The notes under the pieces: generated by a model
Database searches by the model: none
What the model was told of the DNA's origin: nothing
Seen by the model: only the letters and a program-made list of their open reading frames with translations
Shown here: positions 9,955-19,048 of the stretch, in pieces
How the letters are laid out: each line of letters starts with the position of its first letter
How positions within the stretch are numbered: position 1 is the stretch's first letter
Position numbers and translations under genes: made by a program
Origin: Thioalkalivibrio sp.
Lineage (GTDB): Bacteria; Pseudomonadota; Gammaproteobacteria; Ectothiorhodospirales; Ectothiorhodospiraceae
Direction: 5' to 3'
Length of the DNA: 47,420 nucleotides
Assembly: GCF_007692535.1 (NCBI RefSeq)
Contig: NZ_REBW01000229.1
Coordinates: 1 to 47,420, forward strand

Positions 9955-10896
9955 ATGCTTTCGAGAGTGGCGGAAAGGCTGTACTGGCTTGCGCGTTACA
10001 TCGAACGTGCCGAGAACACCGCGCGCATGGTCATGTCGTTCAATCTCGTGTCGCTGGACATGCCCAAGACGGTGAAGCTGTCCTGGAAGGGGCTGGTGGC
10101 GGTGACCGGCACGGACGACATCTTCGACGAGCACTACCAGCGCGACGACGAACGCAACTGCGTGAAGTTCCTGCTCGCGGATCACTACAATCCAAGCTCG
10201 GTCTTCAGTTCGCTGAAGTCGGCGCGCGAAAACGTGCGCACCACCCGCGACCTGGTGCCATCGGAGGCCTGGGAGATCGTCAACGAACTCTTTCTCTTCG
10301 CGCGCGACAACATGGATGCGGGCATCGGCAAGCGGGGTCGCTACCAGTTTCTGAGCGAGATCGTACAGCGCTGCCAGACGTTGACCGGCCTGCTGGCCGG
10401 ATGCATGAGCCACGACCCCTCGTATGACTTCATCCGCCTCGGTCGCAACCTGGAGCGGGCCGACATGACCTCCCGCCAGATCGATGTCGGCGCGATCCGT
10501 TTCCTGAAAAAGACCAGCGACGACCCGAGTCCCTACGATGGCCTGCTCTGGACCAGCATCCTGCGTTCCCAGAGCGGCTTCCAGATGTACCGCCAGCACG
10601 TGAAGCGGCGGATCAACGGTGCGGACGTCGTGCGTTTCCTGCTGCAGGACATCCCGTTTCCGCGCGCGGTCGCCCATGCCCTGCGCTATGTACAGGAAGC
10701 CCTGGAGCGTCTGCCGCGCAACGAGGTGCCGCTGCGCCTGGTCATGCAGGCGCGGCGTCATGCATTGGGGGCCGATGTGGATCAGCTGATCTCCGAGGAT
10801 CGGCTGCACGACTTTCTCGACAGCCTGCAGCAGGACATTGCCGAGATCCATGACGCGATCGTCGACACCTGGTTCAGCCTGGAGAGGGCCGCCTGA
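9955..10896 (+). CDS. Alpha-E domain protein
   Basis: 313 residues, a single all-helical alpha-E (DUF403) domain that begins at residue 1 with LSRVAERLYWLARYIERAENTARM. The start ATG lies one base after the preceding stop, so the pair is almost certainly co-translated. The family has no established biochemical activity. It is always found near or fused to circularly permuted ATP-grasp proteins and is thought to work with them. The same domain recurs as the C-terminal half of the fusion protein at 14393-16969. Confidence 0.9.
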   Translation: MLSRVAERLYWLARYIERAENTARMVMSFNLVSLDMPKTVKLSWKGLVAVTGTDDIFDEHYQRDDERNCVKFLLADHYNPSSVFSSLKSARENVRTTRDLVPSEAWEIVNELFLFARDNMDAGIGKRGRYQFLSEIVQRCQTLTGLLAGCMSHDPSYDFIRLGRNLERADMTSRQIDVGAIRFLKKTSDDPSPYDGLLWTSILRSQSGFQMYRQHVKRRINGADVVRFLLQDIPFPRAVAHALRYVQEALERLPRNEVPLRLVMQARRHALGADVDQLISEDRLHDFLDSLQQDIAEIHDAIVDTWFSLERAA

Positions 10897-11019
10897 TTGC
10901 AGGGTGCGCGGCAATGGCACGAAGTCCGGTTCGGACGCGGCTGCCGACCTGATGGTGATGGACAGTACTCCGGCAGCGGGCTTCCGCGCCGGTAAAGACG
11001 ATGAACGGGAGAGCAGGGC

Positions 11020-14000
11020 ATGGCGATACGCGTAGGACTGACGCACCACACCCGCTACGAGTTCGACCGCCTGGTACGCGTGTCGCCGCACGTGATCCGG
11101 CTGCGCCCGGCCGCCCACAGCCGGACGCCGGTCCTCGGTTACTCGCTGAACATCGCGCCCGAGCCGTTCTTCATCCACTGGCAGCAGGATCCGTTCGGCA
11201 ACTGGCTCGCCCGGGTGACCTTCCCCGAGCCGGTTCGCTTCATCGAGGTCAATGTCGACCTGATTGCCGAGCTGACGGTTATCAACCCCTTCGACTTCTT
11301 CGTCGAGAGCTACGCCGAGCAATATCCCTTCGCCTATGACGGCATCCTCGCCAAGGAGCTGGTGCCCTACCTGGAGGTTTCCAAAGCCGGGCCCTTGCTG
11401 CAGGCCTGGCTGGACGAGGTGCCGGAAAGCCACGAGAGCATCGTCGATTTCCTGGTCGAACTGAACCGGCGCCTGAATCAGGATATCGCCTACAGCGTGC
11501 GCATGGAGGTGGGCATTCAGTCCTGCGAGGAGACGCTGGAACGGCGGATCGGTTCCTGCCGTGACTCGGCCTGGTTGCTGGCGCAGATCCTGCGCCACAA
11601 GGGTCTGGCCGCACGTTTCGTCTCCGGCTACCTGGTCCAGCTGAAGGCCGACGAAAAGTCCCTCGACGGTCCCTCCGGGACGGAGGCGGATTTCACCGAT
11701 CTGCACGCCTGGACCGAGGTGTACATTCCGGGGGCCGGCTGGGTCGGCCTGGATCCGACCTCCGGCCTGTTCGCAGGTGAGGGACACATCCCGCTGGCCT
11801 GCACGCCTGATCCGATCTCGGCGGCGCCCGTGACCGGTTATACCGAGGCCTGCGAGGTTTCGTTCGTGCACGACAACCGGGTCCAGCGCATCCACGAGGA
11901 TCCACGTGTGACGCGGCCCTACAGCGACGACCAGTGGGTCGCCATCGACGCCCTGGGTCAGCGCATCGACGCGGAACTGCGTGCGATGGACGTGCGGCTG
12001 ACAATGGGCGGGGAACCGACGTTCGTGTCCATCGACGACATGGACGGCCCGGAATGGAACACCCGTGCCGACGGCCCGGACAAGCGCCGTCTCTCCCGTG
12101 AATTGAGCCGCCGCCTGCGCGAGCGCTTCGCGCCCGGCGGGCTTCTGCATTTCGGGCAGGGTAAGTGGTACCCGGGCGAAGCGCTGCCGCGCTGGGCACT
12201 GGGCATCTTCTGGCGCCGTGATGGCCAACCGGTCTGGCACGATGCGCAATGGCTGGCTGATTTCAGCGAGGACTATGGGCACAACCTGGAGGATGCGAGG
12301 CGGTTCGCCGAGACCCTGGTCGTCAAGCTGGGCCTGACCCGCGACGATCTGATTCCTGCCTTCGAGGATCCCTTTCACGCCGCCTGGTCGGAGGACAACC
12401 TGCCGCTGGGGCTGGACCCGGAAAAGGCGGACCTGAAGGCCCCGGCGGGACGGCAACGCCTCGCGCGCTTCCTGAGCCACGGCCTGGAGAACCCCGCGGG
12501 CTTCGTGCTGCCGCTGGCCCGCGAGTACGAGACCTGGCGGACCGGACCCTGGCCGTTCCGGGACGGCCGGCTGCGGCTGATTCCGGGCGACTCCCCAATG
12601 GGCCTGCGCCTGCCGCTGGATCGCCTGCCCTGGTCGGTGACGCGCGAGGTGGAAATCCAGCCGCAACCCAGGGATCCCTTCGACGAGCCCGGACCGTTGC
12701 CGGTATTCGTTCCGGAATCCGGGGTGGTTCCGGTCCCGCAGCCGGACAGGCCCCGGCCGTCGACCCGGGAGGAGGTGATCGAGATCCCGCACACGGCCCT
12801 GGCCTTCGAGGCGCGCAACGGCCGTCTGCACCTCTTCATGCCGCCGCTGCCCCTGCTCGAGGACTACCTGGCGCTGGTCGACCGCATCGAGACCACCGCA
12901 GCCGAGCTGGGTCTTCCGGTAGTGCTCGAGGGCTACGAGCCGCCGCGGGATTCCCGGCTGCAGCGGTTGATGGTGACACCGGATCCCGGCGTGATCGAGG
13001 TCAATATTCACCCCTCCTCGAACTGGGAGGAGTTGAAAGAGATCATCACCACCCTGTACGCCGAGGCGCGTCTCACCCGTCTGGGCACCGAGAAGTTCAT
13101 GCTCGACGGCCGCCACACCGGGACTGGCGGCGGCAACCACGTGACGCTGGGCGGCGCCACCGCCGCCGACAGCCCCCTGCTGCGGCGTCCGGACCTGCTC
13201 GGGTCGCTGCTGACCTTCTGGCAGCATCACCCGGGCCTGTCGTACCTCTTTTCCGGAACCTTCATTGGCCCAACCTCGCAGGCGCCCCGGGTCGACGAGG
13301 CCCGGCACGAGAACCTCTACGAACTCGAGATCGCGTTGTCCCAGATGCCCGAGGGGGAGTGTGCAGAGCCCTGGCTGGTGGACAGGCTGTTCCGCAACCT
13401 GCTGGTGGACATTACCGGCAACACGCACCGCGCCGAATTCTGCATCGACAAGCTGTACTCGCCCGATACCGCCTCGGGCCGGCTCGGCATTCTGGAACTG
13501 CGGGCCTTCGAGATGCCGCCGCATGCCCGGATGAGCCTGGTGCAGATGCTGCTGCTGCGGACGCTGGTCGCGCGTTTCTGGAGCAAGCCTTACCGGCACC
13601 GGCTGGTGCGCTGGGGAACCGCACTGCACGACCGCTTCCTGCTGCCACACTACGTGGAGAACGACCTGCGCGAGGTGGTGGAGGAGTTGCAGCGAGACGG
13701 TTACCCCTTCGACCTCGAGTGGCTGGCTCCCTTCTTCGAGTTCCGTTTTCCGACCTTCGGCCGGGTGCAGATCGGCGAGATCGAGATCGAACTGAAGATG
13801 GCGATCGAGCCGTGGCACGTGCTGGGCGAAGAGGTGACGCAGTCCGGGACCTCCCGCTTCGTGGATTCTTCCCTGGAGCGCCTGCAGGTGCGGGTGACCG
13901 GTCTGTCGGGGGACCGCTATGTACTGACCTGCAATGGCCGCAGGGTGCCGCTGCGCCCGACGCGCATCCAGGGTACGAAGGTGGCGGGCGTGCGTTACCG

Positions 14001-14379
14001 CGCCTGGCAGCCGGCCGCTGCGCTGCACCCGACCATCGCCGTGCATTCGCCGCTGGTGTTCGATCTGGTCGATACCTGGAACGGCCGCGCCATCGGCGGG
14101 TGTACCTATCACGTGGTGCATCCGGGCGGGCGCAACTACGAGACCTTCCCGGTCAATGCCTTCGAGGCAGAGGCGCGGCGCATGGCGCGGTTCTGGCCCT
14201 ACGGCCACTCGCCCGGACCCCTGGAGCCACGCACCGTGGTGGCCGGCCCGGTCGCCAGCGAGCGTCGTTTCCTGCCCGAGGGCAGCGGAGTAAGGCCGCT
14301 GGCGCCACCGGCCGAGGGCTGGAATCCCGAGTACCCCCACACGCTGGATCTGCGCCGGGGCCCGGAGCCGTCGCAGTGA
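11020..14379 (+). CDS. Large transglutaminase-like protein with DUF2126 domain
   Basis: 1119 residues, typical for this family. Residues 1-90 form the bacterial transglutaminase N-terminal beta domain (IRVGLTHHTRYEFDRLV). The transglutaminase core follows with an intact papain-like triad: C180 in GSCRDSAWL, H229 in DLHAWTEVYIP and D245 in VGLDPTSG. From about residue 300 to the end is DUF2126 (LTMGGEPTFVSIDDMDG, GGGNHVTLGG, LELRAFEMPPH), a domain of unknown function. No signal peptide is seen, so it is probably cytosolic. A protease, transglutaminase or peptide N-glycanase type activity is possible. It lies 123 bp after the alpha-E gene and 13 bp before the fusion gene. Confidence 0.9.
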   Translation: MAIRVGLTHHTRYEFDRLVRVSPHVIRLRPAAHSRTPVLGYSLNIAPEPFFIHWQQDPFGNWLARVTFPEPVRFIEVNVDLIAELTVINPFDFFVESYAEQYPFAYDGILAKELVPYLEVSKAGPLLQAWLDEVPESHESIVDFLVELNRRLNQDIAYSVRMEVGIQSCEETLERRIGSCRDSAWLLAQILRHKGLAARFVSGYLVQLKADEKSLDGPSGTEADFTDLHAWTEVYIPGAGWVGLDPTSGLFAGEGHIPLACTPDPISAAPVTGYTEACEVSFVHDNRVQRIHEDPRVTRPYSDDQWVAIDALGQRIDAELRAMDVRLTMGGEPTFVSIDDMDGPEWNTRADGPDKRRLSRELSRRLRERFAPGGLLHFGQGKWYPGEALPRWALGIFWRRDGQPVWHDAQWLADFSEDYGHNLEDARRFAETLVVKLGLTRDDLIPAFEDPFHAAWSEDNLPLGLDPEKADLKAPAGRQRLARFLSHGLENPAGFVLPLAREYETWRTGPWPFRDGRLRLIPGDSPMGLRLPLDRLPWSVTREVEIQPQPRDPFDEPGPLPVFVPESGVVPVPQPDRPRPSTREEVIEIPHTALAFEARNGRLHLFMPPLPLLEDYLALVDRIETTAAELGLPVVLEGYEPPRDSRLQRLMVTPDPGVIEVNIHPSSNWEELKEIITTLYAEARLTRLGTEKFMLDGRHTGTGGGNHVTLGGATAADSPLLRRPDLLGSLLTFWQHHPGLSYLFSGTFIGPTSQAPRVDEARHENLYELEIALSQMPEGECAEPWLVDRLFRNLLVDITGNTHRAEFCIDKLYSPDTASGRLGILELRAFEMPPHARMSLVQMLLLRTLVARFWSKPYRHRLVRWGTALHDRFLLPHYVENDLREVVEELQRDGYPFDLEWLAPFFEFRFPTFGRVQIGEIEIELKMAIEPWHVLGEEVTQSGTSRFVDSSLERLQVRVTGLSGDRYVLTCNGRRVPLRPTRIQGTKVAGVRYRAWQPAAALHPTIAVHSPLVFDLVDTWNGRAIGGCTYHVVHPGGRNYETFPVNAFEAEARRMARFWPYGHSPGPLEPRTVVAGPVASERRFLPEGSGVRPLAPPAEGWNPEYPHTLDLRRGPEPSQ

Positions 14380-14392
14380 CGCTGCGTTCCCG

Positions 14393-16969
14393 ATGAGCCT
14401 GGCGCAGGGGCAGGCCCAGGGACAGACCGCGGGACGTCAGGGGGATGCCCTGGTCACGGCGCTCGGAGCCTATGCTCCCGTGTCCGGAGACGCCGACGAA
14501 CTGCTTCAGCCGGACGGTACGCCCAGGCCGCACTGGGTACCGTTGTTGAGGGCACTGGGCGCCCACGAAGGCAGCGTGCTGCGCGACATCGGGAGTGAAA
14601 CGCGGCGGCTGGTCGACGAACTGGGCGTGACCTACCATGTCTATTCCGATCCGGTCGGCGTCCAGCGGCCCTGGCCGCTGGACGCGATACCCCATCTTCT
14701 GGATGCCGAGGAGTGGGCCGGGATCGAGAAGGCGCTGGTGCAGCGCGCAGGATTGTTCGAGTGGATCATCCAGGATGTGCTGGGTCCGGGTGAGTTGCTG
14801 CGGGCGGGTATCCTGCCGCCGGAGTTCCTGGCCGCGCACAGCGCCTTTCTGCAACCGGTACGGGGCACGCTGCGGGCCGGTCTCCCGGCCCTGACTCTCT
14901 ACGCTGCCGATCTTGCCCGGGGGCCTGACGGACGCTTCTGGGTGCTCGGGGACCGCACCCAGGCGCCCTCGGGTGCCGGCTATGCCCTGCAGAACCGGGA
15001 GATCCTTTCACGGACCTGGCCGGCGGCCTTCTCGGAACTCGGCGTGCAGGGACTGGGCCCGTTTTTCCGTGGGCTGTACCAGGGCCTCCGTGACCTCGTG
15101 CCCTCGGTGCCGGAGCCGCGCATCGTCCTGCTCTCCCCGGGTCCATTGAACGAGGCCTGGTTCGAGCACGTCCTGTTTGCGCGGCAACTGGGCCTGACCC
15201 TGGTCCAGGGGCAGGATCTCGTATTCCGCGATGGATTCATCTGGCTCAGTACGCTGGGTCAGCTGGAGCGGGTCGACGTGATTCTGCGCCGGGTCGACGA
15301 TGCATGGTGTGATCCGCTGAGCCTGAACCCGGATTCCAGGCTCGGTGTCGCCGGTCTGGTCGAGGCCGTGCGCCGTGGCAATGTCGTTGTTGCGAACGCC
15401 CTCGGTACCGGTCTGCTGGAAAGCCCGGCCTGGCCGGCATTTTTGCCCGCGATCGCCCGGTTTGCGCTCGGTGAGGAGCTCCTGATGCCCTCGGTCGCGA
15501 CCTGGTGGTGCGGCGACCCGGACTCGCTGGAACACGTGATCGCGCACAGCGAGTCCCTTGTGGTCCGCAGCGTTGATCGAACCGAGGGTGGGCGGCCGCT
15601 GTTCCTGGCCGGGCTGCCGGAGGAGGAACGTCGTCGTCTCTGTGTGCAGATCCGGAAGCAGCCGACTCGCTTCGTGGGCCAGGAGTGCATCGGACTGTCG
15701 ACCATGCCCTGCCTGAACGAGGCGGGTTTCCTCGAGCCCCGGCACGGGACCGTGCGGGCCTTTACCTGCCAGTGCCGAGACGGCCACCTGGTGCTTTCCG
15801 GGGGGCTGACGCGCGTTGCCAGCCGCCCCGAAACCCGTCTGGTTTCGAACCAGGAGGGAGGGGTCAGCAAGGATACCTGGGTATTGCGCAGTGCTGGAGT
15901 GGCGCCCCCGCGCGCCGACGCGTTCCCGGAACCGGAACCCGGCGTCAGCCAGCCCGCCAGCCTGCCGCGCCGTGTCGCCGACAACCTGCTCTGGGCCGGG
16001 CGTTACGCCGAACGTGCCGAAGGCCTGATCCGCTGGCTGCGCCTGGTCCTCCGGCGGTTGCAGGTGGCGCGCTTCGAGGCCCGGCCAGGCGATGAGGTCT
16101 CCGGCTACATGTTACGGGCGCTCACGCACCTGAGTGGCAGTTATCCGGGGTTCGTGGGGGCCGAAGGCAAGGGCCGGGATGTCCGTCGGCCGGAGTCGGA
16201 GCTCCTTCGGCTCCTGACCGATGCCCGCGTCCCGGGGAGTGTGCCTTCCGCGCTGAATGCCCTGCACAATACCGCCAACGCCCTGCGCGACCGGCTGTCC
16301 GCGGAGAGCGTGCGCGTACTGACGGGACTGAGGGAGGTCGGGCAGCCCCTGGCGGCCCTGCAGGATCCGCTGGCGGCGGAAGGTATTCTGGACGAACTCA
16401 CGGTGCACCTGCTGGCGCTTTCGGGATTGACCCATGAGAGCATGCTGCGCCATCACGGCTGGCGCTTCATGGATAGCGGACGGCGGCTGGAACGTGGCCT
16501 GATGTTGGTGAACCTCCTGCGCGCGACGCTGGTGGTGCCGCCCGAGCCGCGACAGGCGGTGCTGTTGGGCGATATGGTGCTGGCCTTTGCCGAGAGTCTG
16601 TCCATATTCCGTTCCCGGCCGGGAAACCGGCGCAACGCCCTCGGGCTGCTGGATCTGCTGTTGCTGGAGCCGGACAACCCGAGGGCGCTGATCTATCAAC
16701 TGGACCGCCTGGTGGAGCATGTCGAGCAGTTGCCGCGTCTCGGCCATGGTGAACGCCTGCCCGCGCATGCCCGCCACCTCGAGGAGGCCCGTTCCCGGCT
16801 GCGTCTCGCCGTTGTCGGAGACTGGGCCGAGCCCGAGGGTGGGCTGCGTGCGGATCTCGATGCGCTGCTGCTTCAGCAGCAGCAGGAGCTGGCGGCCTGC
16901 TACCAGGCCATGTTCGCGTATTACCTCGCTCCGGCGCCCACGCTGCCGCTCGTGGCCCCTGCTCCCTGA
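14393..16969 (+). CDS. Circularly permuted ATP-grasp/alpha-E fusion protein
   Basis: 858 residues. Residues about 20-510 match the ATP-grasp protein at 8505-9953, and about 522-850 match the alpha-E protein (LPRRVADNLLWAGRYAERAEG). The ATP-grasp half lacks key residues of its paralogue: the ExN motif is G186-D187-R188 (WVLGDRTQAPSG), the lysine of VVKPANESGG is R392 (VVRSVDRTEGG), and the aspartate of LDLRPF is a threonine near 453 (GTVRAF). The C-terminal GGLTRVA and SKDTW motifs are kept. This suggests a scaffold or a ligase with altered chemistry; similar replacements may be common in the fused subfamily. Its stop overlaps the next start by one base (TGATG). Confidence 0.88.
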   Translation: MSLAQGQAQGQTAGRQGDALVTALGAYAPVSGDADELLQPDGTPRPHWVPLLRALGAHEGSVLRDIGSETRRLVDELGVTYHVYSDPVGVQRPWPLDAIPHLLDAEEWAGIEKALVQRAGLFEWIIQDVLGPGELLRAGILPPEFLAAHSAFLQPVRGTLRAGLPALTLYAADLARGPDGRFWVLGDRTQAPSGAGYALQNREILSRTWPAAFSELGVQGLGPFFRGLYQGLRDLVPSVPEPRIVLLSPGPLNEAWFEHVLFARQLGLTLVQGQDLVFRDGFIWLSTLGQLERVDVILRRVDDAWCDPLSLNPDSRLGVAGLVEAVRRGNVVVANALGTGLLESPAWPAFLPAIARFALGEELLMPSVATWWCGDPDSLEHVIAHSESLVVRSVDRTEGGRPLFLAGLPEEERRRLCVQIRKQPTRFVGQECIGLSTMPCLNEAGFLEPRHGTVRAFTCQCRDGHLVLSGGLTRVASRPETRLVSNQEGGVSKDTWVLRSAGVAPPRADAFPEPEPGVSQPASLPRRVADNLLWAGRYAERAEGLIRWLRLVLRRLQVARFEARPGDEVSGYMLRALTHLSGSYPGFVGAEGKGRDVRRPESELLRLLTDARVPGSVPSALNALHNTANALRDRLSAESVRVLTGLREVGQPLAALQDPLAAEGILDELTVHLLALSGLTHESMLRHHGWRFMDSGRRLERGLMLVNLLRATLVVPPEPRQAVLLGDMVLAFAESLSIFRSRPGNRRNALGLLDLLLLEPDNPRALIYQLDRLVEHVEQLPRLGHGERLPAHARHLEEARSRLRLAVVGDWAEPEGGLRADLDALLLQQQQELAACYQAMFAYYLAPAPTLPLVAPAP

Positions 16970-17862
16970 TGCGATACCGGATCACCCATGCCACCCGGTA
17001 CCGTTACCCGGCCACGGTGCACGGCAGCCTCAACGAGTTGCGGCTCAAGCCGCGAGCCACGCCGTCGCAGAGGCTGTACTCCTTCCAGATCGACGTCGTT
17101 CCGCAGGCCAGCTACCTCGCGGGGTACATCGACGCCTACGGGAACCCGGCCAGCATTCTCGGCATCCAGGAAGCACACCGGGAATGGAGCGTGACCACGG
17201 TATCGGAGGTGGGCAGGGTCGTGGTCGAGGCGGAACTGCCGTTCGATCCACCGCTGCCGCTGATCGAGGCTCGCGAGCGCCTGCGCGGGGATTGCAGGCC
17301 TGCCACGCTGGAGGCGCGCAGCTTCAGTCAGGCTTCGCCGTTACTGCCAGAACTGCCGGACCTGTTGCAGCACGTGGGGCTGACCGTGGACCCAGGGCAG
17401 GGCGTCGAGGCGCTGGGCCTGCAACTGTCGCGCTTCATCTTCGACGAATTCGACTACCGTCCGGGGCAGACCGAGGTCAGCACGCCCCTGAGCGTTGTGG
17501 TCGCGAAGCGCGTCGGCGTTTGTCAGGACTTTGCCCATCTCGCGATCGCGTGCAGCCGCACGTTGGGCATTCCCGCTCGCTACGTGTCCGGATACCTCGA
17601 GACCATTCCGCCTCCCGGTAGGCCAAGGCTCGTGGGTGCGGACGCAACACATGCCTGGTTCGCGCTCTATGATCCGATCCGCGGCTGGCTGGAATTCGAC
17701 CCCACCAACGCCACCGTGCCGGATCAGCGCTACGTGACCCTGGCCTGGGGTCGCGACTACGGTGATGTAGCGCCGATTCGGGGCGTTGTCCGCGGCAGTG
17801 GCGCCAAGCACACCCTGACGGTCTCGGTGGATGTGCAGCGGGTCGAGGAGGCGGGACCGTAG
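16969..17862 (+). CDS. Transglutaminase-like cysteine peptidase family protein
   Basis: 297 residues: an N-terminal beta domain (MRYRITHATRYRYPATVHGSL is the start pattern, about 1-90) and a transglutaminase core (about 150-260). The core has an intact Cys-His-Asp triad: C185 in GVCQDFAHLA, H228 in ATHAWFALY and D244 in LEFDPTNATV. No signal peptide or membrane segment is visible. In these gene clusters such proteins are predicted to cleave or cross-link amide bonds made by the ATP-grasp partner. It is translationally coupled to the fusion gene. Its stop lies three bases from the stop of the convergent anbu gene. Confidence 0.9.
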   Translation: MRYRITHATRYRYPATVHGSLNELRLKPRATPSQRLYSFQIDVVPQASYLAGYIDAYGNPASILGIQEAHREWSVTTVSEVGRVVVEAELPFDPPLPLIEARERLRGDCRPATLEARSFSQASPLLPELPDLLQHVGLTVDPGQGVEALGLQLSRFIFDEFDYRPGQTEVSTPLSVVVAKRVGVCQDFAHLAIACSRTLGIPARYVSGYLETIPPPGRPRLVGADATHAWFALYDPIRGWLEFDPTNATVPDQRYVTLAWGRDYGDVAPIRGVVRGSGAKHTLTVSVDVQRVEEAGP

Positions 17863-17865
17863 CGC

Positions 17866-18669
17866 TCAGCGGTTCGGCTTGGATGCCTGCCTGGATGCGC
17901 GGGCGTGGAACAGGGTCCCGCGTTTCTTTCTCCCCTTCGTCGCCTCCCAATCGAAGCGTGGCAGGTCGATGAAGGCCTTCTTGATGTTGTCGTCCCAGGC
18001 GTGGGTCAAGGCGTGCAGGTAGTCGTTGTCGGACTCCAGGCACAGGTAGTGCTCGAAGGCATAGGATCCCCCTTCATAGACGAAGACCTCGAGTGGAGGG
18101 CCGACGGTGAGGTTCGAGCGAATGGTGGAGTCGATGGACACCAGGGCGCAGCGCGCGGCATCGCCCAGTGGCGTGGACGGAGTAATGATGCGGTCGAGTA
18201 TCGGCTTTCCGTACTTGCTTTCGCCGATCTGCAGGAACGGCGTGTGTGTGCTGGTGGTGATGTAATTGCCCTGCGGGTATACGCGATAGATTTCCGGCTC
18301 GTCACCCTGGATCTGGCCGCCGATGATCAGCGTCGCCTCCGCGACGATGCCGGATTTGGACAAGGCCTCCGAATGCTTCTCCTGTTCCTCCCGGTTCACC
18401 CGGCCGAGATACTCGGCCGCCTCGGACATGTGGCCGGCGTCTGCGAAACTGCCCTCCACGCCTTCCTCCATCTCGCGTTTAAGCCGGTTGACCACCGCCT
18501 GGGTGGTCGCGAGATTGCCGGCCGTGAGCACGACGAACAGACGCTCACCCTCTGTTTCGAAGGTGTGCATTTTGCTGTAGGTGCTGACCTGGTCCACCCC
18601 GGCGTTGGTTCGCGAGTCGGAGGCGAACACCAGGCCGTCATCGAGCTTGATCGCAACACAGTAAGTCAT
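17866..18669 (-). CDS. Anbu, proteasome-type N-terminal nucleophile hydrolase
   Basis: 267 residues from the ATG at 18669 (MTYCVAIKLDDGLVFA), with no propeptide. The reading frame runs 99 codons further upstream but that part has no protein character and would cover the promoter. The proteasome-type triad is present: Thr2, Asp18 (ASDSRTNAG) and Lys33 (TYSKMHTF), so Thr would become residue 1 after Met removal. Anbu is a bacterial relative of proteasome beta subunits and HslV that assembles into open helical rings. Peptidase activity has been hard to show. The C-terminus is a basic tail (GRKKRGTLFHARASRQ). It converges on the ATP-grasp/transglutaminase genes, the known family neighbourhood. 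Confidence 0.93.
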   Translation of the reverse strand: MTYCVAIKLDDGLVFASDSRTNAGVDQVSTYSKMHTFETEGERLFVVLTAGNLATTQAVVNRLKREMEEGVEGSFADAGHMSEAAEYLGRVNREEQEKHSEALSKSGIVAEATLIIGGQIQGDEPEIYRVYPQGNYITTSTHTPFLQIGESKYGKPILDRIITPSTPLGDAARCALVSIDSTIRSNLTVGPPLEVFVYEGGSYAFEHYLCLESDNDYLHALTHAWDDNIKKAFIDLPRFDWEATKGRKKRGTLFHARASRQASKPNR

Positions 18670-18703
18670 CAGCGGGGGACATCCGGGGCAACGCGGACCC
18701 GGA

Positions 18704-18732
18704 ATACTAGGACCGGGCATCGCCAGCGTCAA
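18704..18732 (-). promoter_or_regulatory. Sigma-70 promoter for anbu
   Basis: Read on the minus strand, TTGACG (18732-18727) and TAGTAT (18709-18704) are separated by 17 bp, a near-consensus sigma-70 promoter. Transcription would start near 18697, about 28 nt before the anbu ATG. No strong Shine-Dalgarno sequence is visible in between. Confidence 0.65.
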
Positions 18733-19048
18733 CGAAAACCGTGGGTCATTCGCCGCAGGGTGTCCGTGAGCGGAGCGAATTGCACCGGCTGATGCCGGGG
18801 CGTGCGCCGCTTTGTCGGGTCGTCCCACTGCGGTTGGTCCGCACCTCCCGGCGCCCGATGACGACTCTCGGCCGCTCACCTTCCTGTCGTGCACCACGCA
18901 CTCTCCGCATGAGCCTTCCCCGGTAGGAGGCGAGCCCTCTCGCCGATCTGGCGCCGGAAAGCCCATCGGCCAGGGGCTGGCCTCCTACATCCGCACCCCT
19001 TGAAGCAACACGAATCTGACCACCTGCGGAGCCTGCGTGATCATCAGG
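18733..19048. other. Intergenic stretch between rhodanese gene and anbu promoter
   Basis: About 316 bp with no credible gene on either strand. Its only clear content is the palindromic repeat at 18923-18988. The remainder is GC-rich without obvious signals. Confidence 0.6.
18923..18988. repeat. REPIN-like palindromic repeat, copy 1
   Basis: 66 bp bounded by GTAGGAGGCGAGCC and its near-inverse GGCTGGCCTCCTAC. It is an imperfect palindrome of the REP-doublet kind. Two other copies of the family occur at 35696-35765 and, in inverse orientation, at 39232-39297. All three are intergenic. No transposase of the RAYT type is in the window. Confidence 0.85.

Noticed and set aside
9709-14340. A 1543-codon open frame on the minus strand opposite the ATP-grasp, alpha-E and transglutaminase genes
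   Set aside because: It mirrors the codon pattern of strongly supported plus-strand genes in GC-rich DNA, is rich in Arg, His, Gly and Gln, and shows no domain.
18670-18966. N-terminal extension of Anbu by 99 residues
   Set aside because: It would cover a good promoter and part of a palindromic repeat, and would bury the threonine that must follow Met.
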